Shown in pieces: positions 45,290 through 56,960 of a stretch of DNA of 64,000 bases. This DNA comes from Dipteris shenzhenensis (taxonomy: Eukaryota > Polypodiophyta > Polypodiopsida > Gleicheniales): the NCBI GenBank assembly GCA_047967505.1, contig CM106541.1. The stretch is one strand, 5' to 3'. Below the pieces are notes generated by a model, which ran no database searches, was not told the DNA's origin, and saw nothing but the letters and a program-made list of their open reading frames with translations. Each line of letters begins with the position of its first letter. The stretch's first letter is position 1. Both the position numbers and the translations under genes were made by a program.

Positions 45290-46740
45290 TTCAACATTTT
45301 GTCAAATGCCCACAATAGCCACCTCGGGCCAACAATCCTCCCACCGATGACCTCTCACCAACGGTCCTCCTGCCAATGATCCTCTTGCCCATAGTCCTCA
45401 TAGCAAAGATCCTCCTATCATCAATAATCATTTTGTCAATGAGACTCTTGCTAATAATCCCCAGGCTATTAATGAGCCTTAGCAAACTCCTCCTACCATA
45501 AAACCTCATCACTTTCTTTCACTTGCTAGTCAACAACCTAGTGTTTCCCCTCCATAGGAGGGAATGTCAATGCTAGAGGGCTCAACTAAAGTTCAGCATA
45601 CCCTATCAAGCTGGTGGATTAGAGCAATATAGAGGAACTTATAGAAAATATTTAACATAATTTCAATAACATGAGCTTTATACCCCTTAAACACACGTGA
45701 TATCTAGGATTTCTTAGTAGTGCAACCCCCAAGAGTAAGGTACTCATTAGATATCTCCCTAAAGACCTAGAAGTAGAAGATTAGTTTCCACATGCTAATG
45801 GAAATGCAAGTTTTGGGAGAGATTGACACATTCTAGGTGACAGCCAAACTCAAGCAAAAGTTAAAAGAAGAGAAGTTGGTAGAATAGCAACACTTTTTTC
45901 CTAAGAGTTTCACTAAAGGTGTAATAGGAGAGCACTAGATAGTTGATCCTAGAGCTACGATAACTTGGCAGAGCACCTAGTTCTCTAGCTTACTCTTAGG
46001 AGCTAAATTTGGGCACAACAGAAGAGCCAAAAGTGATAGTGGTATTTTTTTGGGTGATCAACTTCAAGTTGTTAAAACTTTGTTCTTGTAATAGAAGGAT
46101 GTGTTTTCATGGAGAACTATATAAGCTTTGTGGGGAGTTTCACCCAAAATTTGCCAACATAGAAGGCCATCGGTGCTAGATGCCCAACCTATGTATCAAC
46201 AAAGATATTGTATGAATCCCAATTATGCGAAGCAAAGTAAAACCAAGATTATTTAGCTCATCCAAGTAGGAGTCATCTATGCAATAGATCATAGTCATTG
46301 GTTCTTTCCAATCATCATGTGCCTAAAAAGAATGGCTAACTCGGAGTCTATGTGGATCATAGGAAGCTAAATGATTAGTTCCAGATCTATTTGCAATTTT
46401 GTTCATATATGGAATACTTGATCGAGTTGTAGGCCATGAGATGTACTCATTCATGGATGGTTATAGTGAGTATAGTCAAATTTTTATTGCACCCAAGGAT
46501 TAGTTTAAGACTAGTTTCATAACAGAATGGGTTGCATATGCCACCAAAGTCATGCCATTTGACCTACATAATGAACCATCCACCTTTTAGAGATTCATGG
46601 TTGACACTTTTGACTTGGATTATCTCATCAAGCCCATTGCAATTTATCTAGATGATTTTTGTGTTTACTCAACAATTTCTATGCATCTTTCCCTCATGCT
46701 TTTTACCTTGGAAAAGTTTCTCATAGGTGCGTACAATCAA
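45290..46740 (+). pseudogene. Gypsy gag and RT remnant (left of Copia A insertion)
   Basis: 45300-45490 encodes an Asn-Pro-rich degenerate repeat (PANDPLAHSPHSKDPPIINN), typical of Gypsy Gag N-termini. After long decay, RT motifs appear: VYVDHRKLND near 46350, FITEWVAYATKVMPFDLHNE near 46520-46580, and the catalytic box YLDDFCVYS at 46644-46670. Stops occur throughout. Confidence 0.7.
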
Positions 46741-46801
46741 TGATTTACCAAAACTAGACTGACATGGTTTGTTAGTATGATTTGGTATATTACTCAGTCA
46801 T

Positions 46802-46806
46802 ATAAT
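46802..46806. repeat. Target-site duplication (left) of Copia A copy 2
   Basis: ATAAT directly abuts the left LTR. The identical 5 bp at 52502-52506 abut the right LTR. Confidence 0.93.
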
Positions 46807-46986
46807 TGAGAGTGCTCTCAACGGAAGCAAGAACGGAAGAGGGAGAGAGAGCGAGAGAGAGAGACAGAGAGCCACACAAGTTTTGGTGGGTGCAGAACCA
46901 CCCTAATCTTCTTTTTCATTCATTTATATATGTGTTTGAGTATTGTACATAACTGGGGTTAAGGCACAGTGACCTTTAACCCCACA
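46807..46986 (-). repeat. 3' LTR of Copia A copy 2
   Basis: 180 bp, from TGAGAGTGCTCTCAACGG to CCCCACA on the plus strand. It matches 52322-52501 without a visible difference. The minus strand has the purine tract AAGTGGGAGGT before it. Confidence 0.95.
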
Positions 46987-47039
46987 ACCTCCCACTTAAA
47001 GGACAATGTGCCTTTAAGGGAGAACAACCAGTGAGCATA

Positions 47040-49706
47040 CTATCCAATGCCCATCAATACACGACAATACTCAAACCGCTGACTAGGTAGACTCTTCGTC
47101 AGCGTATCTGCAGGGTTATCATCTGTATGAACCTTGACAAGCTCTATGCGCTTGTCCTCAAGTACCTCCCTGATGAAATGGTACCTGACCTCAATGTGTT
47201 TGGTCTTTGCATGAAAGACCGGATTCCGTGCTAGCTGAATAGCACTCATGGAATCACTATGCAATGTCGGTACACCTGTATGAATCCCCAAATCTCCCAC
47301 TAGCCGATCAAGCCATATAGCCTCCTTGCAACCCTCTGTGGCTGCAACATACTCAGCCTCTGTGGTAGACAAAGCAACGCACTTCTGTGCACGAGACATC
47401 CACGACACTGCACCACCTGCAAAGGTGAACACATAACCAGAAGTGGATCTCCTACTATCCACATGCCCTGCATAGTCTGAATCTGTGTACCCAAGTACAC
47501 GCATGTCTCCTTTACCAAAGCAAATGCACATCTCCTTGGTACCCTTCATGTACCTCATGATGCACTTAACTGCCTCCCAATGCCTCTTTCCTGGATTAGC
47601 CATATACCGGCTAACAACTCCCACTGCAAATGCAATGTCTGGTCTAGTAGCTATCATAGCATACATAAGACTCCCAACTGCTGATGCATAAGGAACCTTG
47701 GCCATCATGGCCCTTTCCTCATCTGATTTGGGACTATCTGTATGACTCAGTTTCACATATGGAGGCAATGGAGTACTCACTGCCTTCCCCCCCTCCATAT
47801 TGAAACGCTGCAATACTTTTGTAACATACTCTTTTTGTGAAAGCCAAAGGAGTTTCCTACTCCGATCACGCGTGATGCGCATACCAAGAATATGACCTGC
47901 AAGTCCCAAATCCTTCATATCAAAGGCCTCATGCAACTTGGCCTTTAATGCATCTAGCTCATAAGTATTCTTGCTAGCCAATAGCATATCATCCACATAT
48001 AGTGCCAAGATTATCAGGCTATTATCCTTAGCCCTTTTAGTGTAGAGGCAGTGATCAATTTCACTCCTTCTAAAACCCTGGGACCGAATGAAAGCATCAA
48101 ACTTCTGATACCATTCTCTAGGCGCTTGCTTAAGACCATAGAGACTCTTCTTCAGCTTGCAAACTAAATGCTCTTTGCCCTTTTCTTCAAAGCCTTCCGG
48201 CTGAACCATGTAAATTTCCTCACGCAAATCCCCATGCAAGAAAGCTGTCTTGACATCCATCTGCATAAGCTCCATATCCTCTGCTGCCACTAGTCCAAGC
48301 ATGCATCTAAGTGTGGTCATCTTCACAACTGGAGAGAATATCTCATCAAAGTCCACACCCTTCTCTTGCTTGAACCCTTTAGCAACCAAACGGGCCTTGT
48401 ACCTAGGCACATCACCACCTATGACCTTCATTTTGTAGACCCATTTACATGGCAATGCTTTCTTTCCATGTGGCAAAGAAACCAAGTCCCAAGTCTTATT
48501 CTTCATAAGTGAACTCATCTCTGATTGCATAGCATACTCCCACTTGCGTTGATCCTCACGCATCATAGCCTCTTTGTAGCAAGAAGGCTCCCCGCAATCA
48601 GTAAGCATCACATAGTCTACCCCTGGAACAAACCTATCAGGTGGTCTAGACACTCTAGATGATCTTCTCAAGGGCATTTCAGCTTGCTGTCCCATTTGCA
48701 TATCAGCCACATTTGGCTCATCATTTCCACCAATAGATGATCCATCATCTACCCTTGATTGTATACCTGTGGGAGTACTTGGTGGCACCATTTCTTGCAC
48801 ATTTGGTGCATGGACAGCTTGCTGTCTATCAACATATGCAGGTGGATTCACATCCTGGAAAGTGATTCTCCTCATTTCCACATCCCTCATGGGTGCCTTA
48901 TGCATCTTCTTCTCATTGAAGACCACATCATGGCTGCGTATGATCTTCTTTGCTTCTGGATCCCAGAGACGATAGCCCATCTCTCCACTTTCACCATAAC
49001 CCAGAAAGATGCATTTCCTAGACTTAGGATCTAGCTTCTTTCGAAGCTCTTTTGGCACATGTGCATATGCCTCACACCCAAATATACGCAAATGAGAGTA
49101 AGAGGGCTTCTTGCCACTCCATGCCTCTTCAGGAATACCACCATCCAAACTCTTACTAGGTGATCTATTGATCACATGCACTGCAGTCTTCATTGCCTCA
49201 GCCCAAAAACCACCAGAAAGACTTGCATTGGAAAGCATGCATTGCAACCTTTCTTGAATGGTACGGTTCATCTTTTCTGCAACTGGATTTTGCTCTGGAG
49301 TACGAGGGGATGTGAGCTCCCTCTTAATCCCACGTGTATCACAGAAATGCTGAAAGTCATGAGAGAGATACTCTCCACCATTATCAGTCCGTAGGCTTTT
49401 AAGCGTTCTACCTGACTGATTCTCAACCAAGGCCAGCCATTTCTGAAATACCTGGAACACATCACTCTTCCGAGCTATAGCATAAGCCCACACTTTCCTA
49501 GTTGCATCATCAATGAATGTCACATAGTATTCAGCCCCGCCTAATGACCGTGTAGGCATGGGACCACATACATCTGAATGCACCAAATCAAGCATTTCAA
49601 ACTCTTTCTTTCCCCTTATTTTATGGGCTGATTTAGTCTGCTTTCCATAGAGACAGTGCTCACAAAATTCAAAATCAGAGAAACTCAAATGCGGTACATA
49701 ACCCAA
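47040..49706 (-). pseudogene. Copia A copy 2 integrase-RT-RNase H frame (open, no start)
   Basis: About 888 codons are open from the frame entered after the 211-bp deletion to the stop at 47040. The frame carries integrase with HSDVCGP, RTDNGGE and AEKMNR (the DDE triad). RT has KWVYKMKV, QMDVKTAFLHGDL and YVDD. RNase H has TDSDYAG, STTEAEYVAA and NPADTLTK. The integrase N-terminal His pair (WHCRLGHM in copy 1) is lost with the deletion. No ATG opens this frame, so it would be made only after a frameshift from the Gag-PR frame, which it overlaps by about 22 bp. All RT and RNase H residues I can check are intact, and the copy-1 duplication is absent. Confidence 0.93.
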
Positions 49707-50893
49707 ACGGCATAAAGCTGACCCACTGAAATAAGACTCTTGGTCAGCTTAGGCACATGTCTTACATGTTTCAAAACAAATGCAGACCCATTTGCAAAAG
49801 AAAACTTTATGTCACCTGCTCCCACTATGTCACATGCATAGTCATTTCCAAGATGCACACAACCTGTCTTTCCACTATCATAAGTGGAGAACCATTCCCT
49901 ATGGGGAGTAACATGGAATGAAGCACCATAATCCAAAATCCAATCCTGGGAATATGCATCATCTGAAGTGGTAAGCAACTCTGCAGATAAACTAGACATG
50001 AAGAGAACATCATTGTCACTATCACGTGTGACTGCATTGATCTCCTCGATCTTCACTTTTCCTTTGTCCTCCCTTGGACTCTCTTCCTTTTGATTTGCAC
50101 CCCAATTTGCATTCTTTTTCTTATTCTTTTGCTCTCTTTTCAGCTTGTAGCAATCCTTTTTCATATGGCCCTTCTTGCCACAATGGTAACACTCAATGTT
50201 CCGTGCCCTGGATTTGCTACGAGACTTCCCTCTTTCTTGGGACTTCCCCCTGAACTGTGATCTGCCCCTTTGCACATTTAAGGCTGCATCCTGCTTGTTG
50301 CCATCCATAGACTTCCGTCTAATCTCCTCGGCCAACAAGCTACCCACAACATCATCAAATTTCAGTACTCCACCAGGTGCAGAGTTACTGACAGCTGTAC
50401 GGAAGGTATCCCATGAGGATGGCAATGAACATAAGAGAAATATTGCCTTAGTCTCCGCATCAAAATTCATTTTCTGAGCCTGAAACTGGCTGAAAATAAT
50501 ATTGAATTCATTCAAGTGAGAAGCAATGGAGACCCCTTCCTTCATTTGCAGCTCAAACAACCTCTTCATGAGGTAAACTTTATTAGAGGCAGTTTCCTTT
50601 TCATAAGTGGCACATAGTTTCTTCCACAAATCTTCCGTAGTCTGCTCATTTACTACTGTGAAATAAACTGACTCTGCAAGATGAAGTCTAATAGTAGACT
50701 TTGCTAATGCATCCAACTCATTCCAATCATCCTCAGACATATTTGCAGGCTTAGCTTCAATCCCTGCCAAGGGTTTAATCTGCTTCTTTTGAATAAGCAC
50801 ATCCCTTATCTGTTCTTTCCACAAAGAAAAGTTTGTCCCATCAAACTTTTTAATGCTGAAAAACTCCTTTTCAGACATGGAAGAGGATGCCAT
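49685..50893 (-). CDS. gag: Copia A copy 2 Gag-protease frame (truncated)
   Basis: ATG at 50893 (MASSSMSEKEFF) opens about 402 codons. The Gag has LWKEQIRDVLIQKKQ, the knuckle CYHCGKKGHMKKDC, and the protease region DWILDYGASFHVTPH. The usual catalytic DSG triplet is DYG here (copy 1 keeps DSG), so the aspartic protease is probably impaired. The frame then hits the 211-bp deletion after LISVGQL and reads nine foreign residues to a stop. Copy 1's early TAG is absent here (TGG retained). Gag forms particles in the cytoplasm and this part could still be functional. Confidence 0.9.
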   Translation of the reverse strand: MASSSMSEKEFFSIKKFDGTNFSLWKEQIRDVLIQKKQIKPLAGIEAKPANMSEDDWNELDALAKSTIRLHLAESVYFTVVNEQTTEDLWKKLCATYEKETASNKVYLMKRLFELQMKEGVSIASHLNEFNIIFSQFQAQKMNFDAETKAIFLLCSLPSSWDTFRTAVSNSAPGGVLKFDDVVGSLLAEEIRRKSMDGNKQDAALNVQRGRSQFRGKSQERGKSRSKSRARNIECYHCGKKGHMKKDCYKLKREQKNKKKNANWGANQKEESPREDKGKVKIEEINAVTRDSDNDVLFMSSLSAELLTTSDDAYSQDWILDYGASFHVTPHREWFSTYDSGKTGCVHLGNDYACDIVGAGDIKFSFANGSAFVLKHVRHVPKLTKSLISVGQLYAVWVMYRI

Positions 50894-52306
50894 AATGCAA
50901 ATAAAGCAAAATCCCAAATGCTAGTACCTGCAAGAGAGAATCACACCAAATACCAAGTGCACCCAAATGTGTATGCCACAATAGTGTGAAATATCACCAA
51001 AACTCAAAGCTCAAAGCATCTGACTCATGTGCATATACTATGCATCAATATGAGCAAATCTGGCCCAAAAGAAAATGCCAATAAGTGCCAAATGACTCAA
51101 GCATAAACACTGTCCACTGGCATATGCATCAATAATGTCTCATCCAAGAGAGTATAGCACTATCAGTGCATCATCTGCAATGTGTCAAAGCTGTCCCTCA
51201 GCTTAAAATAGCATCCATGTGCAAAGCGTCCATAAAAAATAGCATCCCACAAGGCAATTTGGGCCTATCAGCGCATCCAACAAGGACCGCAATGCATCCA
51301 AATGGCCTATAAATCATCCACTGCAACCCAATGCACACCACGAATGAGCGCACACTGCTCAAACTGCAACCAGAGTGATCTGCATAAGGTATGCTCAAGA
51401 AATCATAGTCCCACGGTGATGAGCGCTACTGAAAATAGAACCTGAGATGCCTCAAAACATGGGCGCCATTGCATAATCGGAATCAGCAAGAAAATCTGCA
51501 AATATCTCTCTTCTGCCAGAACTCCAAAATCCCAACCGATGAGTGAGAAATGGGAGTCAACACTTATCCACTGCCATGTGGCATAAATCTAAGGTTTCAA
51601 AACCTTAGTATGAAAAATGCATAACAGAGAGACGAAATCGAATACACAGAGATTTATAACTCTGAAAATCCTCCACCGAATCACGCAAGAACTGATAGGT
51701 AGGGGTTTTTGGGCGTCCGGAACGCAATGGGACAGACGGTTTTGGAAACCGTGGCCTCAATCACTGGGTCCAACACACGGACTGAAAAACGTTTTTGGAA
51801 ACAGAGCTATCTGTAAACTCCACCGGAGTGCGAATGATGAGCAACATAGAAGTTTTAGGACCTCCTGAGTCCACCGGAACTGACAGATCTGCAAATGGTT
51901 GCTCCAAACTTGAGTTCCAACACCCGGGCAAAAAACGCAGGAATTGACACAGTGAGTCACAAATCCACTGAAATGATCTCAGATTCAAGAATGAAGGTGT
52001 TTCCAAGCTCCTAAAGTAATGTGGACACCAAAAGTAAGCAATAGTTGCCTCCACAAGTCAATACGGAGTCTCTGTCATCGAACGGAACAGGGAAAAGCTC
52101 AAAAAACGACTTTTTCTTTGAAAAGCTCTTAACAGGCTCTCAAAACCACTTCGTAAAGCCAAAGTGACTTTTCCAAAGTTTCCTCCAAGGTCTCTGCACA
52201 CTCGGATGCAAGTAAAGTCACCCACAAAGCTTCCCACAAAGCTTCTCCTTCCTCCCACAGAGCTGCTGAGCTTCAAGCATTCACGCACACTCAGCTAGAT
52301 CACCCA
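50894..52306 (-). other. Leader of Copia A copy 2
   Basis: About 1.4 kb between primer site and gag ATG. It is colinear with 2640-3427 of copy 1 in its last part. Open frames here begin at non-ATG codons and are not supported as genes. The minus-strand ATTCG at 51677-51681 is the position equivalent to the TR-GAG insertion in copy 1. Confidence 0.75.
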
Positions 52307-52319
52307 GGCTCTGATACCA
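52307..52319 (-). other. Primer-binding site of Copia A copy 2
   Basis: The minus strand reads TGGTATCAGAGCC, two bases (AC) after the end of the 5' LTR. Confidence 0.93.
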
Positions 52320-52321
52320 GT

Positions 52322-52501
52322 TGAGAGTGCTCTCAACGGAAGCAAGAACGGAAGAGGGAGAGAGAGCGAGAGAGAGAGACAGAGAGCCACACAAGTTTTG
52401 GTGGGTGCAGAACCACCCTAATCTTCTTTTTCATTCATTTATATATGTGTTTGAGTATTGTACATAACTGGGGTTAAGGCACAGTGACCTTTAACCCCAC
52501 A
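52322..52501 (-). repeat. 5' LTR of Copia A copy 2
   Basis: 180 bp, matching the 3' LTR at 46807-46986. The CT-rich stretch near its inner end is longer than in copy 1. Confidence 0.95.
52438..52445 (-). promoter_or_regulatory. Putative TATA box in Copia A 5' LTR
   Basis: The minus strand reads TATATAAA, some 57 bp from the LTR start, followed by ATGAATGAAAAAG. Copy 1 has TATAAAT at the matching place. Placement in the LTR fits a Pol II promoter, but transcription was not tested. Confidence 0.5.
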
Positions 52502-52506
52502 ATAAT

Positions 52507-54577
52507 TAATCTCCAAAGAGGGTGTATGGATTGAGCTGAATCCATTGAAAAGACGCTTAAGGGTATGTTACACAATTAAGGTTTTTTAATGGATTTTTCA
52601 ACTTCTATACATGATTTGTGTTCAAAATATTTTGCCAAGGTTAGAGCTCCATTATATCACATAACCAACAAAGATACTAGATTTCAATGGACTGCTGAGT
52701 TGTCTATAAATTAAAGAAATGGAGAACTAAAATGCATATACTAAGACAAACAAGATATAATATACTTTTTGATGTTCATGTAGATGCCATAAGATATACT
52801 ATTGGTACCATACTGGCACAACTGAATGGGAGATAGGATTATCCAATGTATCATACAAGCAAGTTGTTGATGCCCCAAACTATAGCACAATCAAGCGTGA
52901 AGCCTTAGGAGTGAAAATTTTTTGGTACTATTTGCTCAAAAACACATTCATCTCTATGTTGATTATTAGTCTTTGCCCTATTTGATTACTAAAATGGTGA
53001 TCCAAGGATTATTGGTATGTTTAAATTCACAAACCAAGTAAATCACATGCAAGAGCAAACTATTTGTCCTAGTTACCAATAGTAGATGATGCTAAGGAGT
53101 CACTATTAGACTGCTAGATGCTTACTTATTTGCTATAGATTTTTCAAAAATTGAGTATGATGAAATGCTAAACTATCTATCACATGGAACTATTCCCAAT
53201 CATATCTCCAATGACAAGTGTAGGTAGTTAGCCTTGAAGGCCTAAAAGTATAGCTTGATTGGTATCCAATTGTATCACCAGGGTTAATATGGGGTACTAT
53301 GGGAATGGGTTTTGCCACATGAGCTTGCTAATATAATTACCGAGGAAGATAATAGACCAGTTGGAGGTCACTTAGTGGTGATCTCATTGCTTGAAAATTC
53401 TTGGAGGAAAGATTATGGTGCATCACTTTATTTTAAGGACACACATGCTCACTACATGGAATGTGACCTCAGTGTGACTTATATCAAAGAATAGAAAAAT
53501 TGTTTCAATAGGATCGTATTCCACTGTAGCTGAGTCAACCATGGGAAGCATTCCAAACAGGGGCTTAGATTACATGGGTCCTTTCAAGAACATGGCTTAG
53601 TATACCATGAAAATTAATTTTAGTAGTTATAGGTTATGCTTCTAAATGGGTAGAATCCAAAGCCTTAATAGATAACTCAGCTTGACCATAGCCTAGTTTC
53701 TCTTTAAAATACAATTTGTAGATGTGGTTGTCCCATTGAGTTTGTCAGCAATCAGAGAGCTCATTTCATGAATAAGGTTTTCGAGCTATTGACAAAAGAG
53801 CTCATGGTCATCCAATGCATTGCTATGACATTATATCCTTAATAAAATGGATAGGCTGAGTCAACCAATATGACTCTCAAGATGGTACTCACAAAGATGA
53901 TCATCATGCATTCCAAGGATTGGGTTACCAAGTTGCATGCTACACTATAGGATTATTACGTGGCTTATAAGGTAGCCACTAATCTATCACCTGGCAAAAT
54001 GGACTTCAGCATGAAAGAAATGGTACCATTGGAATTTTCAATCCTAAGACTCCGAGTGGGAGCACAACATCAACTTGGACAACCAAAAATAGTCGAGACA
54101 ATTTTATCAACTGGATGAACTATGAATTTGGGTGGCATGGTCATAGCATGTGATTTAAACAAGAAGAAAACCAAGGCATGATTGCATATTGTTTAGAAGA
54201 AAAACTATGGCATGATCGCATATTGTTCAGAAGAACCTTAAAAAAGGCATGTTGTTTTGGTTGTACAATGCTAAGTTAGAGCTATTGAAAACAAATTTTA
54301 AGCTCATATGGAATAGACCCTACAGGCTTATGCAAGTGTTTGATAATGGTATAGTATAGCCAAAGGATCTACAAGATCAAGTGATTCCCAACAATTTCTC
54401 CCATGTAGCAAAAATATCTACATTGTGTTTTGTTGATGCCTTGTCATCAACTCAAACACCGTGAAATTCCTACACAATGATCAGTCAACAAAGTTCAAGA
54501 GAGGGTATTTTTCTACAAGTGTTCTGCAAATGCATTGAGTCATTGGTCAACGAGGGGTGAGGAAAAGACCATCAACA
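52507..54577 (+). pseudogene. Gypsy late RT, RNase H, integrase remnant (right of Copia A)
   Basis: Plus-strand pieces in Gypsy order: FAKVRAPLYHITNKDTRFQW (RT thumb) near 52640, HVDAIRYTIGTILAQLNG near 52790 (RNase H), then a zinc-finger remnant near 53450. ASKWVESKALI near 53650 marks the integrase core. DWVTKLHATL and VAYKVATNLSPGKMDF are near 53930-54000, and RLMQVFDNGIV near 54330. Stops and frameshifts are frequent. It continues the element cut at 46806. Confidence 0.72.
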
Positions 54578-55879
54578 TTTGTCGATCCTGCTAGGGAGGA
54601 TGTGCTAATAGTTTGAGTGGGGAATTGAGTGGATTGAGCTTAGTGGTCCTTAGGCTTGGGTGCAAAAACATTGACAGTAGAAATCAATGCTATCTGTCAA
54701 AATGAGGTATAGTACTTGCTCATCTTAGTATATTACTACCTATAAAAGATTCATTTGAGTGTATGTGGGTGATAAAAGTATAATGCAAGAATGGAAAGGC
54801 AATACAGTGAGAAAAACAACACTTGTATTCAATATAGAACCACAATAGTTGTAGATGGAGACTCAATGCTTAAATCCCTATTCAAGGCCGAACTCTCATT
54901 GAGATCAGGTTGACTCTTTTTGGCCTATGCAAGTCCTAACATGACAAAACAAGAGGACCCAAGCAATAAAAGTGAGCGAGTGAGTCCACCATACTCTCTC
55001 ATAGTGCTTAAGTGTACTATTTTCCATGAGATTTTCCATAGAGTTTGGTGGTGCAATTTGTGCAATATACTTGTGCTTTGCTTGCCTTGTGTGCATTGCA
55101 TTTTGGTCCATGCATTGACATTCTATGGTACTATGGTCAAATCAATTACGTGCGCCTCCAAGCGAGGTTTGATATACTAGGACCTACTATGGGGTCATGC
55201 AGTTGTCAACACACGAAGACTAATCCCACTAGTTGTTGTGTATATAGATGTTGCATCATTATTATACCATCGTCCATGCCTTCATCTTCCTCAATTTGTC
55301 ACTTATCAAAATCCCCCACACGTGCCAACAAATACACACACAAAAGCAAGGGCATTCAGAATAAACCGGACTTCTACATCGTCCATGCTTTGATCTGTAT
55401 CCATTATTTTCCTACACCATGATATAAACTTATCAAGCTTTGCCTACTAAATGTGTGTCACTTCATAGCCTAGTAGTTTCAATGCAAGCTTCGCCTACTA
55501 ATTACAATGCAAACATAAGATAGACAAATCAATTCAATTCAATCATTTTGTAGGAAAACATAAGTTATAAAGAAAACATACGATAGAAAAACTAGTTCAA
55601 TTCAATCATTATGTAGGCAAACACAAGATAGAAGATGGCTTATTCAATACATTCACAATCATGAAACACATTGCCAAACAAGAAGCCACAACATCAACTA
55701 GTTCATGTAGTGTGCAACAAAGGGCACACATGTTCGCTTCAATGTGAACAATTCAATTCAATACAACCATAATGTAGGGAAATAGAAGATACAAAGTGGT
55801 CTACTAATCAAGGCATATGCCTACTATGACTATCTACCGCAGCAAGTTTCTCCAAACCACCAACAAACATTGTTCGAAT
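54578..55879. other. Leader-like tail and decayed AT-rich stretch
   Basis: 54578-54760 resembles the Gypsy leader at 19017-19160 (AAAAGATTCAT, AATTGAGTGG). 55510-55800 has a degenerate repeated block (AATTCAATTCAATCAT, TGTAGG(A/C)AAACA, AGATAGA). 55045-55422 has a plus-strand open frame without motifs that I do not support as a gene. Confidence 0.5.
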
Positions 55880-56960
55880 TTGTAGGTTCATGCTCTAGTT
55901 GCTAGCTTCTAGACTCTCCTTGTGCCTCTTATTACACCCACTCTCCGCATCTTTAAATGTCCATTCCAAGTTCAGGTTCCTCTCCTCAATTCTCTACGCT
56001 ATGGTTCACCTTCCTACGTATGCAGTTTCTCTTGCACTTCAAAAGCAAAGAAGAAAAAATAGGCTTAGAATTGGATCAAATGAAATGTAGTGAAGTATTA
56101 TGGAAGGAAGAATAAATGCATACCATCATTAGAAGTATCGAACACACCCACGGTGGGGTCGACACACCTATCCCTCTTGAAAATGGGATGCATAATATCC
56201 CATAGCTACTTCGAGAACCTTGTGACTTTCATCCTCTCAGCAGTGCATTGCTTCGGAGTCAGGGACCCAATATGAAGATTTCCCCGAAGGGATATTTGCT
56301 AGTCCCTCACCCATTGATATTGAGGCCATAATTTAGAATACTTATCACGGGCTTGCTCCCATGTCACTTGGAGGCCTTTCTCACCACAATCACATGAGCA
56401 ATGCATTGCCATTTCTCCTCATGGGTTTTTAGCTTTTGCATGATCGACAGCAGTGCTGATCAAAAGTCGCCTTGCATAGGCATAATATCTCCACTACCTC
56501 AATAGACCAAAACATTTTTCCATCTCCTCATCCTTGTCCTTTATAATCTTGGATGCTCTAGCTTTGGATTTTGGAGCAAGATCACTTGTTTATGCCAAAT
56601 ATTCATTTGTACCATTGGTTCTTGGCGACATGTGTGCTAGAGAGAAAATGTGAGGGTGGCTGCAATTCCTCTAGTTGGGATGATGGCACTATGTCCACAT
56701 CAGGAATGTAGGATTCCTATAAATTGATGTTTAGATCCACCATTGGAACCCATGGAAGGTTTGAAATTTGGGGAGGGTACAAAGGCGAGATCAAGGGAGT
56801 AGTTTGTGAGGACAATGTAGTTCACAAGGCCACTGGTTGGTTAGGAATTTGGGGAGGACCATCCATTAGAAAACTATGGAAGGAGAATGGATATGAGTAA
56901 GCCATGGATGCGCCTACATGAGGGATGCACACAACCCATAAGCATGGGGTGGAGCATTAT
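55880..56960 (-). pseudogene. Trihelix / Myb-SANT-like DNA-binding protein, degenerate
   Basis: On the minus strand and across several frameshifts: a Pro-rich N-terminal part (QPPSHFLSSTHVAK, near 56650), then a putative DNA-binding domain. The domain reads SALLSIMQKLKTHEEKWQCI near 56430 and GLQVTWEQARDKYSKLWPQY near 56340-56400. The latter resembles the last helix of trihelix domains (usually EQC-KW-NL), so the assignment rests on this pattern. SLTPKQCTAERMK and LWDIMHPIFKRDRCVDPTV follow at 56150-56270. A likely GT donor lies near 56126. A later block near 55900-55990 has RNLNLEWTFKDAESGCNKRH and LEASN. It could be a host transcription-factor pseudogene or an ORF1-type accessory gene of a Harbinger transposon. 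Confidence 0.45.

Larger units (their letters stand above)
46807..52501 (-). mobile_element. Copia family A retrotransposon, copy 2, complete with TSD
   Basis: A 5,695-bp element on the minus strand: 180-bp LTRs at both ends (46807-46986, 52322-52501) that I read as identical, and 5-bp target duplications ATAAT at 46802-46806 and 52502-52506. The primer site is at 52307-52319, and a purine-rich tract precedes the 3' LTR. It inserted into Gypsy pol. LTR identity implies a recent insertion. Its genes nevertheless carry a deletion and a protease active-site change. Confidence 0.96.
45290..54577 (+). mobile_element. Decayed Ty3/Gypsy element, split by Copia A copy 2
   Basis: 45290-46806 carries gag-like and RT remnants and 52507-54420 carries late RT, RNase H and integrase of the same plus-strand element. 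The split is precise, marked by the ATAAT duplication of Copia A copy 2. Near 54577 the sequence ATCAACA plus TTTG and a leader-like tail resembles the LTR/primer junction at 19016. Both elements therefore probably belong to one family. Clear LTR boundaries are not visible. Confidence 0.7.

Noticed and set aside
47040-50917. Two overlapping Copia A frames as a programmed frameshift system
   Set aside because: Comparison with copy 1 shows that a 211-bp deletion causes the frame change. Copy 1 has a single frame apart from nonsense codons.
55045-55422. 125-codon plus-strand frame
   Set aside because: It lacks recognisable motifs, has Cys/Ser/Ile-rich composition and sits in decayed DNA.
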